DNA of 64,000 nt. It comes from Oceanicola sp. 22II-s10i (GTDB lineage Bacteria > Pseudomonadota > Alphaproteobacteria > Rhodobacterales > Rhodobacteraceae). The stretch's first letter is position 1, and every line of letters begins with the position of its first letter. A program made the position numbers and the translations under genes. The stretch covers positions 1,462,501 to 1,526,500 of the forward strand of contig NZ_AQQU01000001.1 in the NCBI RefSeq assembly GCF_002210105.1, in the 5' to 3' direction. Below the pieces are notes generated by a model. It was not told where the DNA came from. It did not search any database and saw only the letters and a list, made by a program, of their open reading frames with translations. Positions 16,211-24,370 of the stretch are shown piece by piece.

Positions 16211-16984
16211 TCAACACCGGCGCACCGCGATCTCCTGCGACACCAGCGTCGCTGCCGACTCGGTCTCCATGAAGGCCACGTCGCAGGCGTCGCGCCCGAC
16301 CGCGATGATGACCGCCTCGTGGCCTTCGGTCATCCCGGTCGCGTCCACGATGTGCCAGTCTCCATCCAGCCAGACCTGGGCGACGGCGTGGAAGTCCGGC
16401 GGCTCCACCCCCGGTGCATAGACCGAGACATAGCGCGCCGGGATGTTGGCCGCCCGCGCCAGCGCGCAGACAACGTGGGCATAGTCCCGGCACACGCCCT
16501 CCCGGGCTGCGAAGGTGTCGATTGCGGTCGTCGCGGCGGTCGAGGTGCCGGGCAGATAGGTCATCTCCTCGGCCACCCAGTCCCGGATCGCCGCGACCCG
16601 CGCGCCGCCCTCAAGCGCGCCGAAACGGCGCGAGACGAAACCGGGGAACATGTCGGACTGACAGAACCGCGAGGGTCTCAGATAGGTCCAGACCCGCCCC
16701 GGCAGTTTGCTGATCGGGGTCGGCGGCAGTTGTTCCAGCGGCACCTTCGGCTGCGTCACATCCACCTTCGCCCGGTAGGACAGCTGCAGAAGATCACCCT
16801 GCACATGCACCCAGATCCGCCGCCCGATGCCATCCTCGCCCGCGATCGGCGTGATCTGCGCGCCTTCGACCACGAGGGTCTCGTCCAGCACGGTCTGTCC
16901 CGGCAGGTTTGCGGCCTCGATCGTCAGCAGCACGGCGGGGCCGGTCAGCTCGTACTCAAGTGCGACGTCGATCTCGATTGGCAT
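16211..16984 (-). CDS. Transglutaminase-like cysteine protease family protein
   Basis: A 257-residue protein with an N-terminal beta-sandwich (residues 1-85, bacterial transglutaminase-like N-terminal type) and a transglutaminase-like core. The catalytic triad is visible as Cys165 in REGVCRDYAH, His199 in PPDFHAV and Asp214 in HIVDATG. Bacterial members act as peptidases or amide hydrolases, mostly of unknown substrate. No signal peptide is seen, so it is predicted cytoplasmic. The chosen ATG at 16984 gives MPIEIDVALEYEL; upstream codons look non-coding. The MATE gene lies 101 bp upstream on the same strand. Confidence 0.9.
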   Translation of the reverse strand: MPIEIDVALEYELTGPAVLLTIEAANLPGQTVLDETLVVEGAQITPIAGEDGIGRRIWVHVQGDLLQLSYRAKVDVTQPKVPLEQLPPTPISKLPGRVWTYLRPSRFCQSDMFPGFVSRRFGALEGGARVAAIRDWVAEEMTYLPGTSTAATTAIDTFAAREGVCRDYAHVVCALARAANIPARYVSVYAPGVEPPDFHAVAQVWLDGDWHIVDATGMTEGHEAVIIAVGRDACDVAFMETESAATLVSQEIAVRRC

Positions 16985-17085
16985 ATGCGCTCCGATCCGG
17001 GGGTGAGGAACCGTGGCAACCCGCAGCCGCCCGCAAGGTTCCACCCCTCACACGATCCGCCGGAGCGGGGTACGATTGCAACCGC

Positions 17086-18474
17086 TCAGCGCACCGGCGC
17101 GACGTCCGGCCGCCACCGCGCCACCCGCACCGCCAGCGCCGACAACAGGCCGTAGCCCACCATCGCCGCCGCGATCGCCGCGAAGACCCAGGCCAGCGGG
17201 GCCCCGGCCTGCACCGCCATCGCACAGCCCGCCGCCGCGATGGTCAGGCGTGCCGTCACAGCCAGAACCGGCAGCAGGACCTTGCCCGAGCCCTGCGAGG
17301 CGAAATACAGCGCCAGCCCGAAGCCGAGGAAGGCATAGAACGGCGCGACATGCGTCAGATAGCCGGTCGCGGCCTCGCGCACCGGCGACGCCTCGGGGCC
17401 GAGGAACAGGCCCAGCCACAGGTTCGGGAACATCGCCACCGTCACCCCGATCAGCCCCGCGCAGGCCCCGGCCATCGTCGCCGCCGTCCACGCCACCGCC
17501 CGCGCCCGCGCGACGTTCCCGGCCCCGATGTTGGTGCCGACCATAGCCGTCGCCGCCGCGCCGAAGCCGAAGGTGACGGGGATCATCAGGAACTCCAGCC
17601 GCGCGCCAAGGCCGTAACCCGCCAGCGCCTCGGCCCCGTAGCGTGCGACGAAGCCTGTCACGACCAGCGTCGTCATGATCGTCTGCACCGGCGACAGCGC
17701 CGCGACGGTCGCGACCTTCAGGATGGGTGTAAAGAACCGCACTGCGGGCCGCAGGTTGGAAAAGATCGAAAACCCCAGCCCCCCGCGGGCGAAATAGACC
17801 ATCAGCACCGCCGCCACGATCCCGTGGCTCAGCAGGAACCCGAGCGCCAGCCCCGGCACGCCGAGCTGAGGGAACGGGCCCCAGCCAAGCGCGAAGGCGC
17901 CTGAAAAGAACGGCGCGAGTGCGGAAATTCCAAGCAGAGACAGCGACGGCAGCAGCATGTTCCCCGTCCCCCGCATCAGCGAGGCCGAGATCTGCGACAG
18001 CCAGACCAGCGCCGCGCCGGGGAAATAGACCACGCCCCACGCCAGCGCGAGCGCCAGAACGTTCCCTTCGCCCCCCAGCAGGCCAAAGATCGGCGCGCCG
18101 AAGGGAATGAAGATCGCCGCCATCAGTAGCCCCATCCCGACCGCGATCATCAGCGCATGGAACGCCACGCGCCCCGCCCGTTCCTCGTCGCCGGCGCCGA
18201 GCGCGCGGGCCACGGCGGCGGAGGTCGAACCGCCGAAAGCCCCGCCCGCCAAGGTCTGCGTCAGCATGACGAAGGGAAACACAAGCGCCACGGCGGCCAG
18301 CGCGTCGATGCCGAGCTGGGCGGCCCAGATGCCCTCGGCCACGCTGATGAAAGTTGTGGCGACCATGCCGATCACGTTCGGCGCGGCCATGCGCCCCAGC
18401 GTCGGGGCGACCGGCCCCTCCAGCATCGCGCGGGTGCGGGCCAGACGGCGGTCGCGGCTCATATCGTTCGGCAT
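17086..18474 (-). CDS. MATE family multidrug exporter
   Basis: Inner-membrane antiporter of 462 residues with twelve predicted membrane helices in two six-helix halves, driven by H+ or Na+, exporting cationic drugs or metabolites. Family-typical segments include PTLGRMAAPNVIGMVATTFI near the N-terminus and the repeat-half features GYGLGARLEFLMIPVTFGFG and MVGTNIGAGN. Substrate unknown. The ATG at 18474 was chosen because the reading frame upstream crosses the HxlR gene. It is divergent from an HxlR regulator with two inverted 16-bp sites in the 93-bp gap, so the regulator probably controls this exporter. Confidence 0.93.
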   Translation of the reverse strand: MPNDMSRDRRLARTRAMLEGPVAPTLGRMAAPNVIGMVATTFISVAEGIWAAQLGIDALAAVALVFPFVMLTQTLAGGAFGGSTSAAVARALGAGDEERAGRVAFHALMIAVGMGLLMAAIFIPFGAPIFGLLGGEGNVLALALAWGVVYFPGAALVWLSQISASLMRGTGNMLLPSLSLLGISALAPFFSGAFALGWGPFPQLGVPGLALGFLLSHGIVAAVLMVYFARGGLGFSIFSNLRPAVRFFTPILKVATVAALSPVQTIMTTLVVTGFVARYGAEALAGYGLGARLEFLMIPVTFGFGAAATAMVGTNIGAGNVARARAVAWTAATMAGACAGLIGVTVAMFPNLWLGLFLGPEASPVREAATGYLTHVAPFYAFLGFGLALYFASQGSGKVLLPVLAVTARLTIAAAGCAMAVQAGAPLAWVFAAIAAAMVGYGLLSALAVRVARWRPDVAPVR

Positions 18475-18497
18475 GGCGGTCTCCTTCGCACGCAGTA

Positions 18498-18543
18498 AGT
18501 TCCAAAAAAGAACCCGAAGGCAAGAAAATTCCTTTTCGGAACT
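18498..18543 (+). promoter_or_regulatory. Pair of opposed operator-like sites between MATE and HxlR genes
   Basis: Site 1 at 18498-18513 reads AGTTCCAAAAAAGAAC; site 2 at 18528-18543 is its near complement (AGTTCCGAAAAGGAAT on the minus strand). Each is itself an imperfect inverted repeat with a TTCC-type arm. The two are 30 bp apart start to start and fill the middle of the divergent promoter region. Binding by the HxlR protein is inferred from position. Confidence 0.6.
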
Positions 18544-18567
18544 CACTCCCCGCGGTAGGTTTCGCAT

Positions 18568-19008
18568 ATGAAGTGGAAAGAGCTGGAACATGAGACCTGT
18601 CCCGTGGCGCGCGGCCTGTCGGTCGTGGGCGACCGCTGGACGCTGCTGGTCCTGCGCGACTGCTTTCGCGGGGTGAAGCGGTTCGACGATTTCCAGACCA
18701 GCCTCGGAATCACCCGGCACGTTCTGGCCGACCGGCTGAAACGGCTTGAGGAAACCGGCGTCCTCGAACGCCGCCTCTATTCCGAGGCGCCGCCGCGCCA
18801 CGAATACCGCTTGACCGACAAGGGCCGCGCGCTCTACCCGATCCTCGTGTCGCTGGTGACATGGGCGGAACAGCACCAGCCGCATGCCGAGGCCGCGCCC
18901 TTTGTCTATCGCGACCGCGCCACGGGCGACCTGCTGGACCCGATTCTGGTCGACCGCATCACCGGCGCGCCGATCGAGCCGCATCGCGTGACGGCAGGTC
19001 GCGACTGA
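18568..19008 (+). CDS. HxlR family transcriptional regulator
   Basis: Winged-helix DNA-binding protein of 146 residues. The HxlR signature is clear: CPVARGLSVVGDRWTLLVLR at residues 11-30, then FDDFQTSLGITRHVLADRLKRLE with the recognition helix, and the wing LYSEAPPRHEYRLTDKG. Cys11 lies at the position used for redox or aldehyde sensing in some HxlR proteins, but function here is unknown. It is divergent from the MATE exporter, the usual arrangement for a local regulator and its target. Two opposed 16-bp sites lie between them. Confidence 0.93.
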   Translation: MKWKELEHETCPVARGLSVVGDRWTLLVLRDCFRGVKRFDDFQTSLGITRHVLADRLKRLEETGVLERRLYSEAPPRHEYRLTDKGRALYPILVSLVTWAEQHQPHAEAAPFVYRDRATGDLLDPILVDRITGAPIEPHRVTAGRD

Positions 19009-19108
19009 AGCCCCCGAAAACCGCCGATCATCTCCGTCCGACCGCCCCCCGGCGCTGGACCTCGGACCCCCGCGCCATTAGGTTGGCCCGGATCACGACG
19101 GGGACCCG

Positions 19109-20887
19109 ATGACCACAGCCGACAAGCCCGCCTACCAGGTGCTGGCCCGGAAATACCGGCCCGAGACATTCGCCGATCTGGTCGGTCAGGATGCGATGGT
19201 CCGCACCCTCAGGAACGCCTTCAAGGCGGACCGGATCGCGCAGGCCTTCATCATGACCGGCATCCGGGGGACGGGTAAGACCACGACCGCGCGGATCATC
19301 GCCAAGGGCATGAACTGCGTGGGTCCCGACGGCAACGGCGGGCCGACGACGGATCCCTGCGGGGTGTGCGAGCCCTGCCGCGCGATCATGGAAGGCCGCC
19401 ATGTCGACGTGCTGGAAATGGACGCCGCGTCGAACACCAGCGTGAACGATATCCGCGAGATCATCGACAGCGTCCACTACCGGGCGGCCTCCGCGCGCTA
19501 CAAGATCTACATCATCGACGAGGTCCACATGCTCTCGACCAGCGCGTTCAACGCGCTGCTCAAGACGCTCGAGGAACCGCCGGCGCATGTGAAGTTCATC
19601 TTTGCCACCACCGAGATCCGCAAGGTTCCGGTCACGGTCCTGTCGCGCTGCCAGCGGTTCGACCTGCGCCGGATCGAACCCGAGGTGATGATCGGCCTGC
19701 TGCGCAGGATCGCGACGGCGGAAGAGGCCGAGATCACTGACGACGCGCTGGCGCTGATCACCCGCGCCGCCGAAGGCTCGGCCCGCGACGCGACCTCACT
19801 GCTCGATCAGGCGATCAGCCACGGGGCAGGCGAGACCGGGGCGGAGCAGGTCCGCGCGATGCTCGGGCTGGCGGATCGGGGGCGGGTGCTCGACCTGTTC
19901 GAGATGGTGATGCGCGGCGATGCGGCGGGCGCGCTCGGCGAGCTGTCCGCGCAATATGCAGACGGGGCGGACCCGATGGCGGTGCTGCGCGATCTGGCCG
20001 AGATCACGCACTGGATCTCGGTCGTGCAGATCACCCCGGATGCCGCCGAGGATCCGACCATCGGCCCCGACGAACGCGCGCGTGGCTCCGACCTTGCCGG
20101 TCGACTGCCGATGCGGGTGCTAACCCGGATGTGGCAGATGCTGCTGAAGGCGCTGGAGGAGGTCTCGCAGGCCCCGAACGCGATGATGGCCGCCGAGATG
20201 GCGATCATCCGCCTGACCCATGTCGCCGACCTGCCCTCGCCCGAGGAACTGCTGAAACGGCTGCAGGACAGCCCGCCGCCTCCGATGCCGCCGGGAGGTC
20301 CCGGCGGCGGCGGGGGGCTCTCCGCGCCGTCCGGCGCGTCTCGCGGCACCGACGCGCGTGCGGATGCGGCACCGGCGCAATACCGGCGTGACACCGATGT
20401 GGTGTCCGGCCCCTCCAGCACCGCCCAAGCGGTTGCCGTCGACCAGGCGCTGGCCCGCTATCCGACCTTTGACCACGTGGTCGAACTGATCCGCGCCAAC
20501 CGCGACGTGAAGCTGCTGGTGGAGATCGAGACGACGCTCCGCCTCGCCCGCTACAGCCCCGGCCGGATCGAGTTCGTGCCGACGAACAACGCGCCGCCCG
20601 ACCTCGCGCAGCGGCTTGGCCAGCGGCTCCAGACGTTCACCGGCAATCGTTGGGCCGTGACGATCGTGAACGAGGGCGGAGCCGAGACGATTGCCGAGGT
20701 GCGCGATGCCAAGGCCCGCGCGCTGAAGGAAGAGGCGGCGGCGCATCCGCTGGTGAAGGCGGTGTTCTCCGCCTTTCCCAAGGCCCGGATCGAGGCCGTC
20801 CGCACGCAGGACGAGATCGCCGCCGAGGCAGAGGCCGAAGCCCTGCCCGAGGTCGAAGACGAATGGGATCCCTTCGAGGAGGAGTGA
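19109..20887 (+). CDS. dnaX: DNA polymerase III subunits gamma and tau
   Basis: Clamp-loader ATPase of the replisome, 592 residues. The AAA+ domain has Walker A GIRGTGKTT at residues 51-59, a zinc module with Cys70, Cys84, Cys87 and Cys90, Walker B DEVH at 137-140, and sensor/arginine-finger regions after that. Domain III ends near 370. A Pro/Gly-rich linker (about 387-410) leads to the tau-specific C-terminal part. The length equals a full tau; no obvious slippery frameshift heptamer was noticed, so a separate gamma form is not predicted. It heads a dnaX-ybaB-recR cluster conserved in many bacteria. Confidence 0.96.
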   Translation: MTTADKPAYQVLARKYRPETFADLVGQDAMVRTLRNAFKADRIAQAFIMTGIRGTGKTTTARIIAKGMNCVGPDGNGGPTTDPCGVCEPCRAIMEGRHVDVLEMDAASNTSVNDIREIIDSVHYRAASARYKIYIIDEVHMLSTSAFNALLKTLEEPPAHVKFIFATTEIRKVPVTVLSRCQRFDLRRIEPEVMIGLLRRIATAEEAEITDDALALITRAAEGSARDATSLLDQAISHGAGETGAEQVRAMLGLADRGRVLDLFEMVMRGDAAGALGELSAQYADGADPMAVLRDLAEITHWISVVQITPDAAEDPTIGPDERARGSDLAGRLPMRVLTRMWQMLLKALEEVSQAPNAMMAAEMAIIRLTHVADLPSPEELLKRLQDSPPPPMPPGGPGGGGGLSAPSGASRGTDARADAAPAQYRRDTDVVSGPSSTAQAVAVDQALARYPTFDHVVELIRANRDVKLLVEIETTLRLARYSPGRIEFVPTNNAPPDLAQRLGQRLQTFTGNRWAVTIVNEGGAETIAEVRDAKARALKEEAAAHPLVKAVFSAFPKARIEAVRTQDEIAAEAEAEALPEVEDEWDPFEEE

Positions 20888-20978
20888 TCCCGCCTTGCGC
20901 CGCGCCGCCCGCGCGGCCATCTGACAGACAAGGGGTTCACCAACCGGGACCCGCAGGACCGAGACAGGAGTGACACGG

Positions 20979-21323
20979 ATGTTCAAAGGCTTCGGACAGA
21001 TGGGCGACATGGCCCAGATGCTGAAAAACGCGCAGGAACTGCAGGTCAAGATGACCGAGCTGCAGGAACAGATGCACACCATCATCGTCGAGGGCAGCTC
21101 CGGCGCCGGCCTCGTCAAGGCGCGCTGCACGGCCAAGGGCGAACTGAAGGGGCTGGACATCGACCCGTCGATCTTCAACCCGGAGGAAAAGGAAGTGGTC
21201 GAGGACCTGATCCTCGCCGCGATCAAGGACGCGCAGACCAAGGCGGCACAGCGGCATCAGGACGAGATGAACAACCTGACCGAAAGCATGGGCCTGCCGC
21301 GGGACATCAAGTTCCCGTTCTGA
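20979..21323 (+). CDS. YbaB/EbfC family nucleoid-associated protein
   Basis: Small DNA-binding protein of 114 residues that forms 'tweezer'-shaped dimers and coats the nucleoid (family knowledge). Features are [20 protein letters not shown] at the start, a central beta-sheet with [12 protein letters not shown] and C-terminal helices. The ATG at 20979 has GGAG 9 bp upstream; a GTG at 20970 in the same frame has no room for a ribosome site. It lies between dnaX and recR, the order seen in many genomes. Confidence 0.95.
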   Translation: MFKGFGQMGDMAQMLKNAQELQVKMTELQEQMHTIIVEGSSGAGLVKARCTAKGELKGLDIDPSIFNPEEKEVVEDLILAAIKDAQTKAAQRHQDEMNNLTESMGLPRDIKFPF

Positions 21324-21369
21324 CGGCGCACCGGGCGGCCCCGGCCGCCCGCCCAACGGATCCCGCACA

Positions 21370-21963
21370 TTGAGCTCCACCCGCGACATCGACGCGCTGA
21401 TCGAGATGATGGCCCGCCTGCCGGGCCTCGGGCCGCGCTCGGCCCGCCGCGCGGTGCTGCACATGATCCGCAAGAAGTCGCTGGTGCTGATCCCGCTGGC
21501 CGAGCTGATCCACAAGGTCGGCGCGACGGTCCGCGAATGCGCGCTCTGCGGCAACCTCGGGTCCGACGACCTCTGCGACATCTGCACGTCGGAAAAGCGG
21601 GCCAACGGCGAGATCTGCGTGGTCGAGGATGTGGCCGACCTGTGGGCGATGGAGCGGTCGGGCGTGTTCCGGGGGCGGTATCACGTCCTTGGCGGGACCC
21701 TTTCCGCGCTGGACGCCATAGGGCCCGAGGACCTGCGCATCCCGCGCCTGATCGGACGGGTTGCGGACGAGGGGATTACCGAGGTGATCCTTGCGCTGAA
21801 CGCCACGGTCGACGGCCAGACGACGGCGCATTACATCGCGGATCAGCTTGAGGGGCGGGTGCGCCTGACCTCGCTGGCGCAGGGCGTCCCGGTCGGCGGC
21901 GAACTCGACTATCTCGACGACGGGACGATCTCGGCGGCGCTGCGGGCGCGCAAGACGCTCTGA
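21370..21963 (+). CDS. recR: Recombination protein RecR
   Basis: Zinc-finger and Toprim protein of 197 residues that works with RecO and RecF to load RecA at gapped DNA. The N-terminal helix-hairpin-helix has [15 protein letters not shown] (residues 17-31); the C4 zinc finger uses Cys57, Cys60, Cys69 and Cys72; and the Toprim domain includes [14 protein letters not shown]. The C-terminal Walker-B-like region [15 protein letters not shown] is intact. Translation appears to start at TTG 21370. Last gene of the dnaX cluster. Confidence 0.96.
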   Translation: MSSTRDIDALIEMMARLPGLGPRSARRAVLHMIRKKSLVLIPLAELIHKVGATVRECALCGNLGSDDLCDICTSEKRANGEICVVEDVADLWAMERSGVFRGRYHVLGGTLSALDAIGPEDLRIPRLIGRVADEGITEVILALNATVDGQTTAHYIADQLEGRVRLTSLAQGVPVGGELDYLDDGTISAALRARKTL

Positions 21964-22032
21964 CGCGGTCTCAGGGGCGCGCGCGCCGCTTCGGTTGGCC
22001 GGGGCCCCCGAGGGGCCACCGGCCGGATCGGA

Positions 22033-22995
22033 TCAGGCGCTGGCAGCGATCAGTTCGGCCTGTTTCACGATGACCTCGGCCTGCTTGATCGACGCGATAT
22101 CGACCAGGCGGCCCTTGTAGACCACGGCACCCGCACCGCTTTTCTGCGCCTCTTCCATCGCAGCGAGGATTTCCCTGGCCTCGGCCACCTTGTGCTCGGG
22201 CGGGGTGAAGACCTCGTTCGCCAGCGCGATCTGCTTGGGGTGGATCGCCCATTTGCCGACCATGCCCAGCGTGGCCGAGCGCAGCGCCTGCGCGCGGAAG
22301 CCGTCATCGTCCGAGAAGTCGCCGAACGGCCCGTCGACCGGCAGGACGCCGTGGGTCCGGCAGGCGGCGACGATGGCGGCCTGCGCCCAGTGCCACGGGT
22401 CGGACCAGTACTTCTGGCCGGCCTGCAGCATATAGTAGTCTTCCTGCGTGCCGCCGATCCCGGTGGTCTGCATCCCCATGGACGCCGCGAAATCCGCGGC
22501 GCCGAGGCTCATCGCCTGCAGGCGGGGCGAGGCGGCGGCGATGGCCTCCACATGCGCGATCCCGGCGGCGGATTCGATGATGACTTCCAGCCCGATCGGC
22601 TTCTTGCGGCCCTTGGCGCGCTCGATCGCGGTGACGAGGGCGTCTACGGCATAGATGTCCTCGGCGCAGCCGACCTTGGGGATCATGATCATGTCGAGCC
22701 GGTCCGACGCCTGTTCCAGCAGGTCGACGACGTCGCGATACCAGTAGGGCGTGTCGAGCCCGTTGATCCGCACGCTGAGCGTCTTCTTGCCCCAGTCGAT
22801 ATCGCCGATCGCCTCGATCGCCAGCTTCCGGGCCATTTCCTTGTCGTCGGGCGCGACCGCATCCTCGAGGTCGAGGTTGATCACGTCTGCGGCCGAGGTG
22901 GCCATCTTGGGCGGCAGCTTGGTGTTCGACGCGGGTCCGAACAACTGGCAACGGTTCGGGCGGGCGACGGGCTGGGGCTGGATGCGGAACGACAT
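22033..22995 (-). CDS. mcl1: L-malyl-CoA/beta-methylmalyl-CoA lyase (Mcl1 type)
   Basis: Cleaves beta-methylmalyl-CoA to glyoxylate and propionyl-CoA, and malyl-CoA to acetyl-CoA and glyoxylate, in the ethylmalonyl-CoA pathway of acetate assimilation (known for Rhodobacter). The 320-residue protein is a HpcH/HpaI aldolase-family (CitE-like) TIM barrel. Visible motifs are RCQLFGPASNTKLPPKMA, the acidic metal site VINLDLEDAV, and GLEVIIESAAG with a metal-ligand Glu. The long C-terminal lid with GKWAIHPKQIALANEVF is typical. Length matches the Rhodobacter Mcl1. Divergent from the dgcN gene, though no metabolic link is evident. Confidence 0.92.
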   Translation of the reverse strand: MSFRIQPQPVARPNRCQLFGPASNTKLPPKMATSAADVINLDLEDAVAPDDKEMARKLAIEAIGDIDWGKKTLSVRINGLDTPYWYRDVVDLLEQASDRLDMIMIPKVGCAEDIYAVDALVTAIERAKGRKKPIGLEVIIESAAGIAHVEAIAAASPRLQAMSLGAADFAASMGMQTTGIGGTQEDYYMLQAGQKYWSDPWHWAQAAIVAACRTHGVLPVDGPFGDFSDDDGFRAQALRSATLGMVGKWAIHPKQIALANEVFTPPEHKVAEAREILAAMEEAQKSGAGAVVYKGRLVDIASIKQAEVIVKQAELIAASA

Positions 22996-23263
22996 GGCGC
23001 TAACTCCGGGTCATGAAATTTCGTCTGGATCGTCCGCAGGGTTATGGAAATGCGCCGCGTGCCGCAAGGCTGATTTGCGGCTGCAGCGATGCACGACCGG
23101 CAAGGATCGTGCGTCGCATGACAGGCGCAGATTCTTCGGCGAGGCTGCACATTCTTCGAACAATCTTGCACGGCGCCCCGCCGCGATGCTGCAATTGCAA
23201 ACCCATTGCGGGGCGAATCCGCTTTCCTGAAAGGAAGAAAATTCTCACCATGGGGACCCCGTC
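22996..23263. other. Divergent intergenic region mcl1 / dgcN
   Basis: A 268-bp gene-free gap that must hold both promoters. It contains a perfect 10-bp palindrome TGCAATTGCA (23190-23199) and an imperfect dyad TGCA...TTCGAA...TGCA around 23145-23170, either of which could bind a regulator. A purine-rich GAAAGGAAGAAAA stretch lies about 35 bp before dgcN. No RNA gene was recognised. Confidence 0.5.
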
Positions 23264-24265
23264 ATGATCGAAACGCCATACCTCCTGTTCCTGGGCGACG
23301 CGCCCGACCCGCTGGCGGCCAAGGTCGCGCAGGGCATCCGCGACTGGCGGCCCGACAACGCGGTCGGTCAGTTCCGCATGGAAGGCTGCAAGGCCGACAT
23401 GAAGCTGCCGGACATGACGCTGGCCGAGGCCAAGGCGGCGGGCGCCAAGACGCTGGTGATCGGCGTGGCGAACCGTGGCGGCATCATCAGCCAGGCCTGG
23501 AAGAAGGTGCTGATCGAGGCGCTGGAAGAGGGGTTCGACCTCGCCTCCGGCCTGCACAACCTGCTGCGCGACGAGCCGGACCTGAAGGCGGTGGCCGAGG
23601 CGACCGGGCGGACGCTACACGACGTGCGGGTGCCCTCGGTGAAATATCCCATTGCGAACGGCGAGAAACGGACCGGCAAGCGCTGTCTTGCCATCGGGAC
23701 GGATTGTTCGGTCGGCAAGATGTACACGGCGCTCTGCATGGACCGCGAGATGAAGGCGCGCGGGCTGAAGTCCTCGTTCCGGGCGACCGGGCAGACCGGC
23801 ATCCTGATCACTGGCGAGGGCGTGCCGCTCGATGCCGTGATCGCGGATTTCATGGCGGGGTCGATCGAATGGCTGACGCCGGACAATGACGCGGATCACT
23901 GGGACATGATCGAGGGGCAGGGCAGCCTGTTCCACGTGTCCTATTCCGGCGTGACGCTGGCGCTGGTGCACGGCGGCCAGCCGGATGCGCTGGTGCTGTG
24001 CCACGAGCCGACCCGCCCGCACATGCGCGGTCTGCCGGGTTACAAGCTGCCCAGCCTCGAGGACGTTATGGAGGTCGGTCTGCGTCTGGCGAAGGTCGGC
24101 AACCCGGACTGCGTGGTCGTCGGCGTATCGGTGAACACCCAGCACATGGGCGACGAGGAATCGCTGGCCTATTGCGCCGAGGTCGAGAAGCGGATGGGGC
24201 TGCCCTGCGTCGATCCCTACCGGCACGGCGCGGGCAAGCTGGTGGATGCGCTGATCGCGGTCTGA
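23264..24265 (+). CDS. dgcN: DUF1611 protein, D-glutamate N-acetyltransferase DgcN
   Basis: A 333-residue DUF1611 protein. Members of this family paired with an enolase-superfamily epimerase have been described in marine bacteria as DgcN, which acetylates D-glutamate to N-acetyl-D-glutamate. An N-terminal Rossmann-like domain (residues 1-125) precedes a P-loop domain with GTDCSVGKM at 145-153 and a His-rich region near 246-256 (CHEPTRPHM). The partner gene dgcA and a D-amino acid transaminase follow, which strongly supports the assignment over the older 'NAD-dependent epimerase' label. The 105-bp gap to dgcA holds two hairpins that could reduce read-through. Confidence 0.88.
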   Translation: MIETPYLLFLGDAPDPLAAKVAQGIRDWRPDNAVGQFRMEGCKADMKLPDMTLAEAKAAGAKTLVIGVANRGGIISQAWKKVLIEALEEGFDLASGLHNLLRDEPDLKAVAEATGRTLHDVRVPSVKYPIANGEKRTGKRCLAIGTDCSVGKMYTALCMDREMKARGLKSSFRATGQTGILITGEGVPLDAVIADFMAGSIEWLTPDNDADHWDMIEGQGSLFHVSYSGVTLALVHGGQPDALVLCHEPTRPHMRGLPGYKLPSLEDVMEVGLRLAKVGNPDCVVVGVSVNTQHMGDEESLAYCAEVEKRMGLPCVDPYRHGAGKLVDALIAV

Positions 24266-24273
24266 CCTGATTG

Positions 24274-24288
24274 TGCGCCTGCGGCGCA
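24274..24288 (+). terminator. Small hairpin after dgcN
   Basis: Stem TGCGCC/GGCGCA with loop TGC, 8 bp after the dgcN stop and followed by a pyrimidine-rich CCTTTACTTGTTT. Weak terminator or attenuator candidate, immediately upstream of the larger repeat hairpin. Confidence 0.35.
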
Positions 24289-24308
24289 TGCCTTTACTTG
24301 TTTGGTGA

Positions 24309-24365
24309 CGAGGGGGCTTTGCCCCCTCGCGCTCCCCCAAAGTATTTATGACCAGAAGAAGGACC
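24309..24365 (+). repeat. Dispersed hairpin-tail repeat, copy 2 (subfamily I)
   Basis: Perfect stem CGAGGGGGC/GCCCCCTCG with loop TTT (24309-24329), then the conserved tail CCCCCAAAGTATTTATGACC and AGAAGAAGGA. It ends 5 bp before the dgcA ATG, so the tail's AGAAGGA supplies the probable ribosome-binding site of dgcA. Confidence 0.85.
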
Positions 24366-24370
24366 GGGGT

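Noticed and set aside
18475-18984. Upstream extension of the MATE reading frame to 632 codons.
   Set aside because: It runs antisense through the HxlR gene. The family N-terminus is at ATG 18474.
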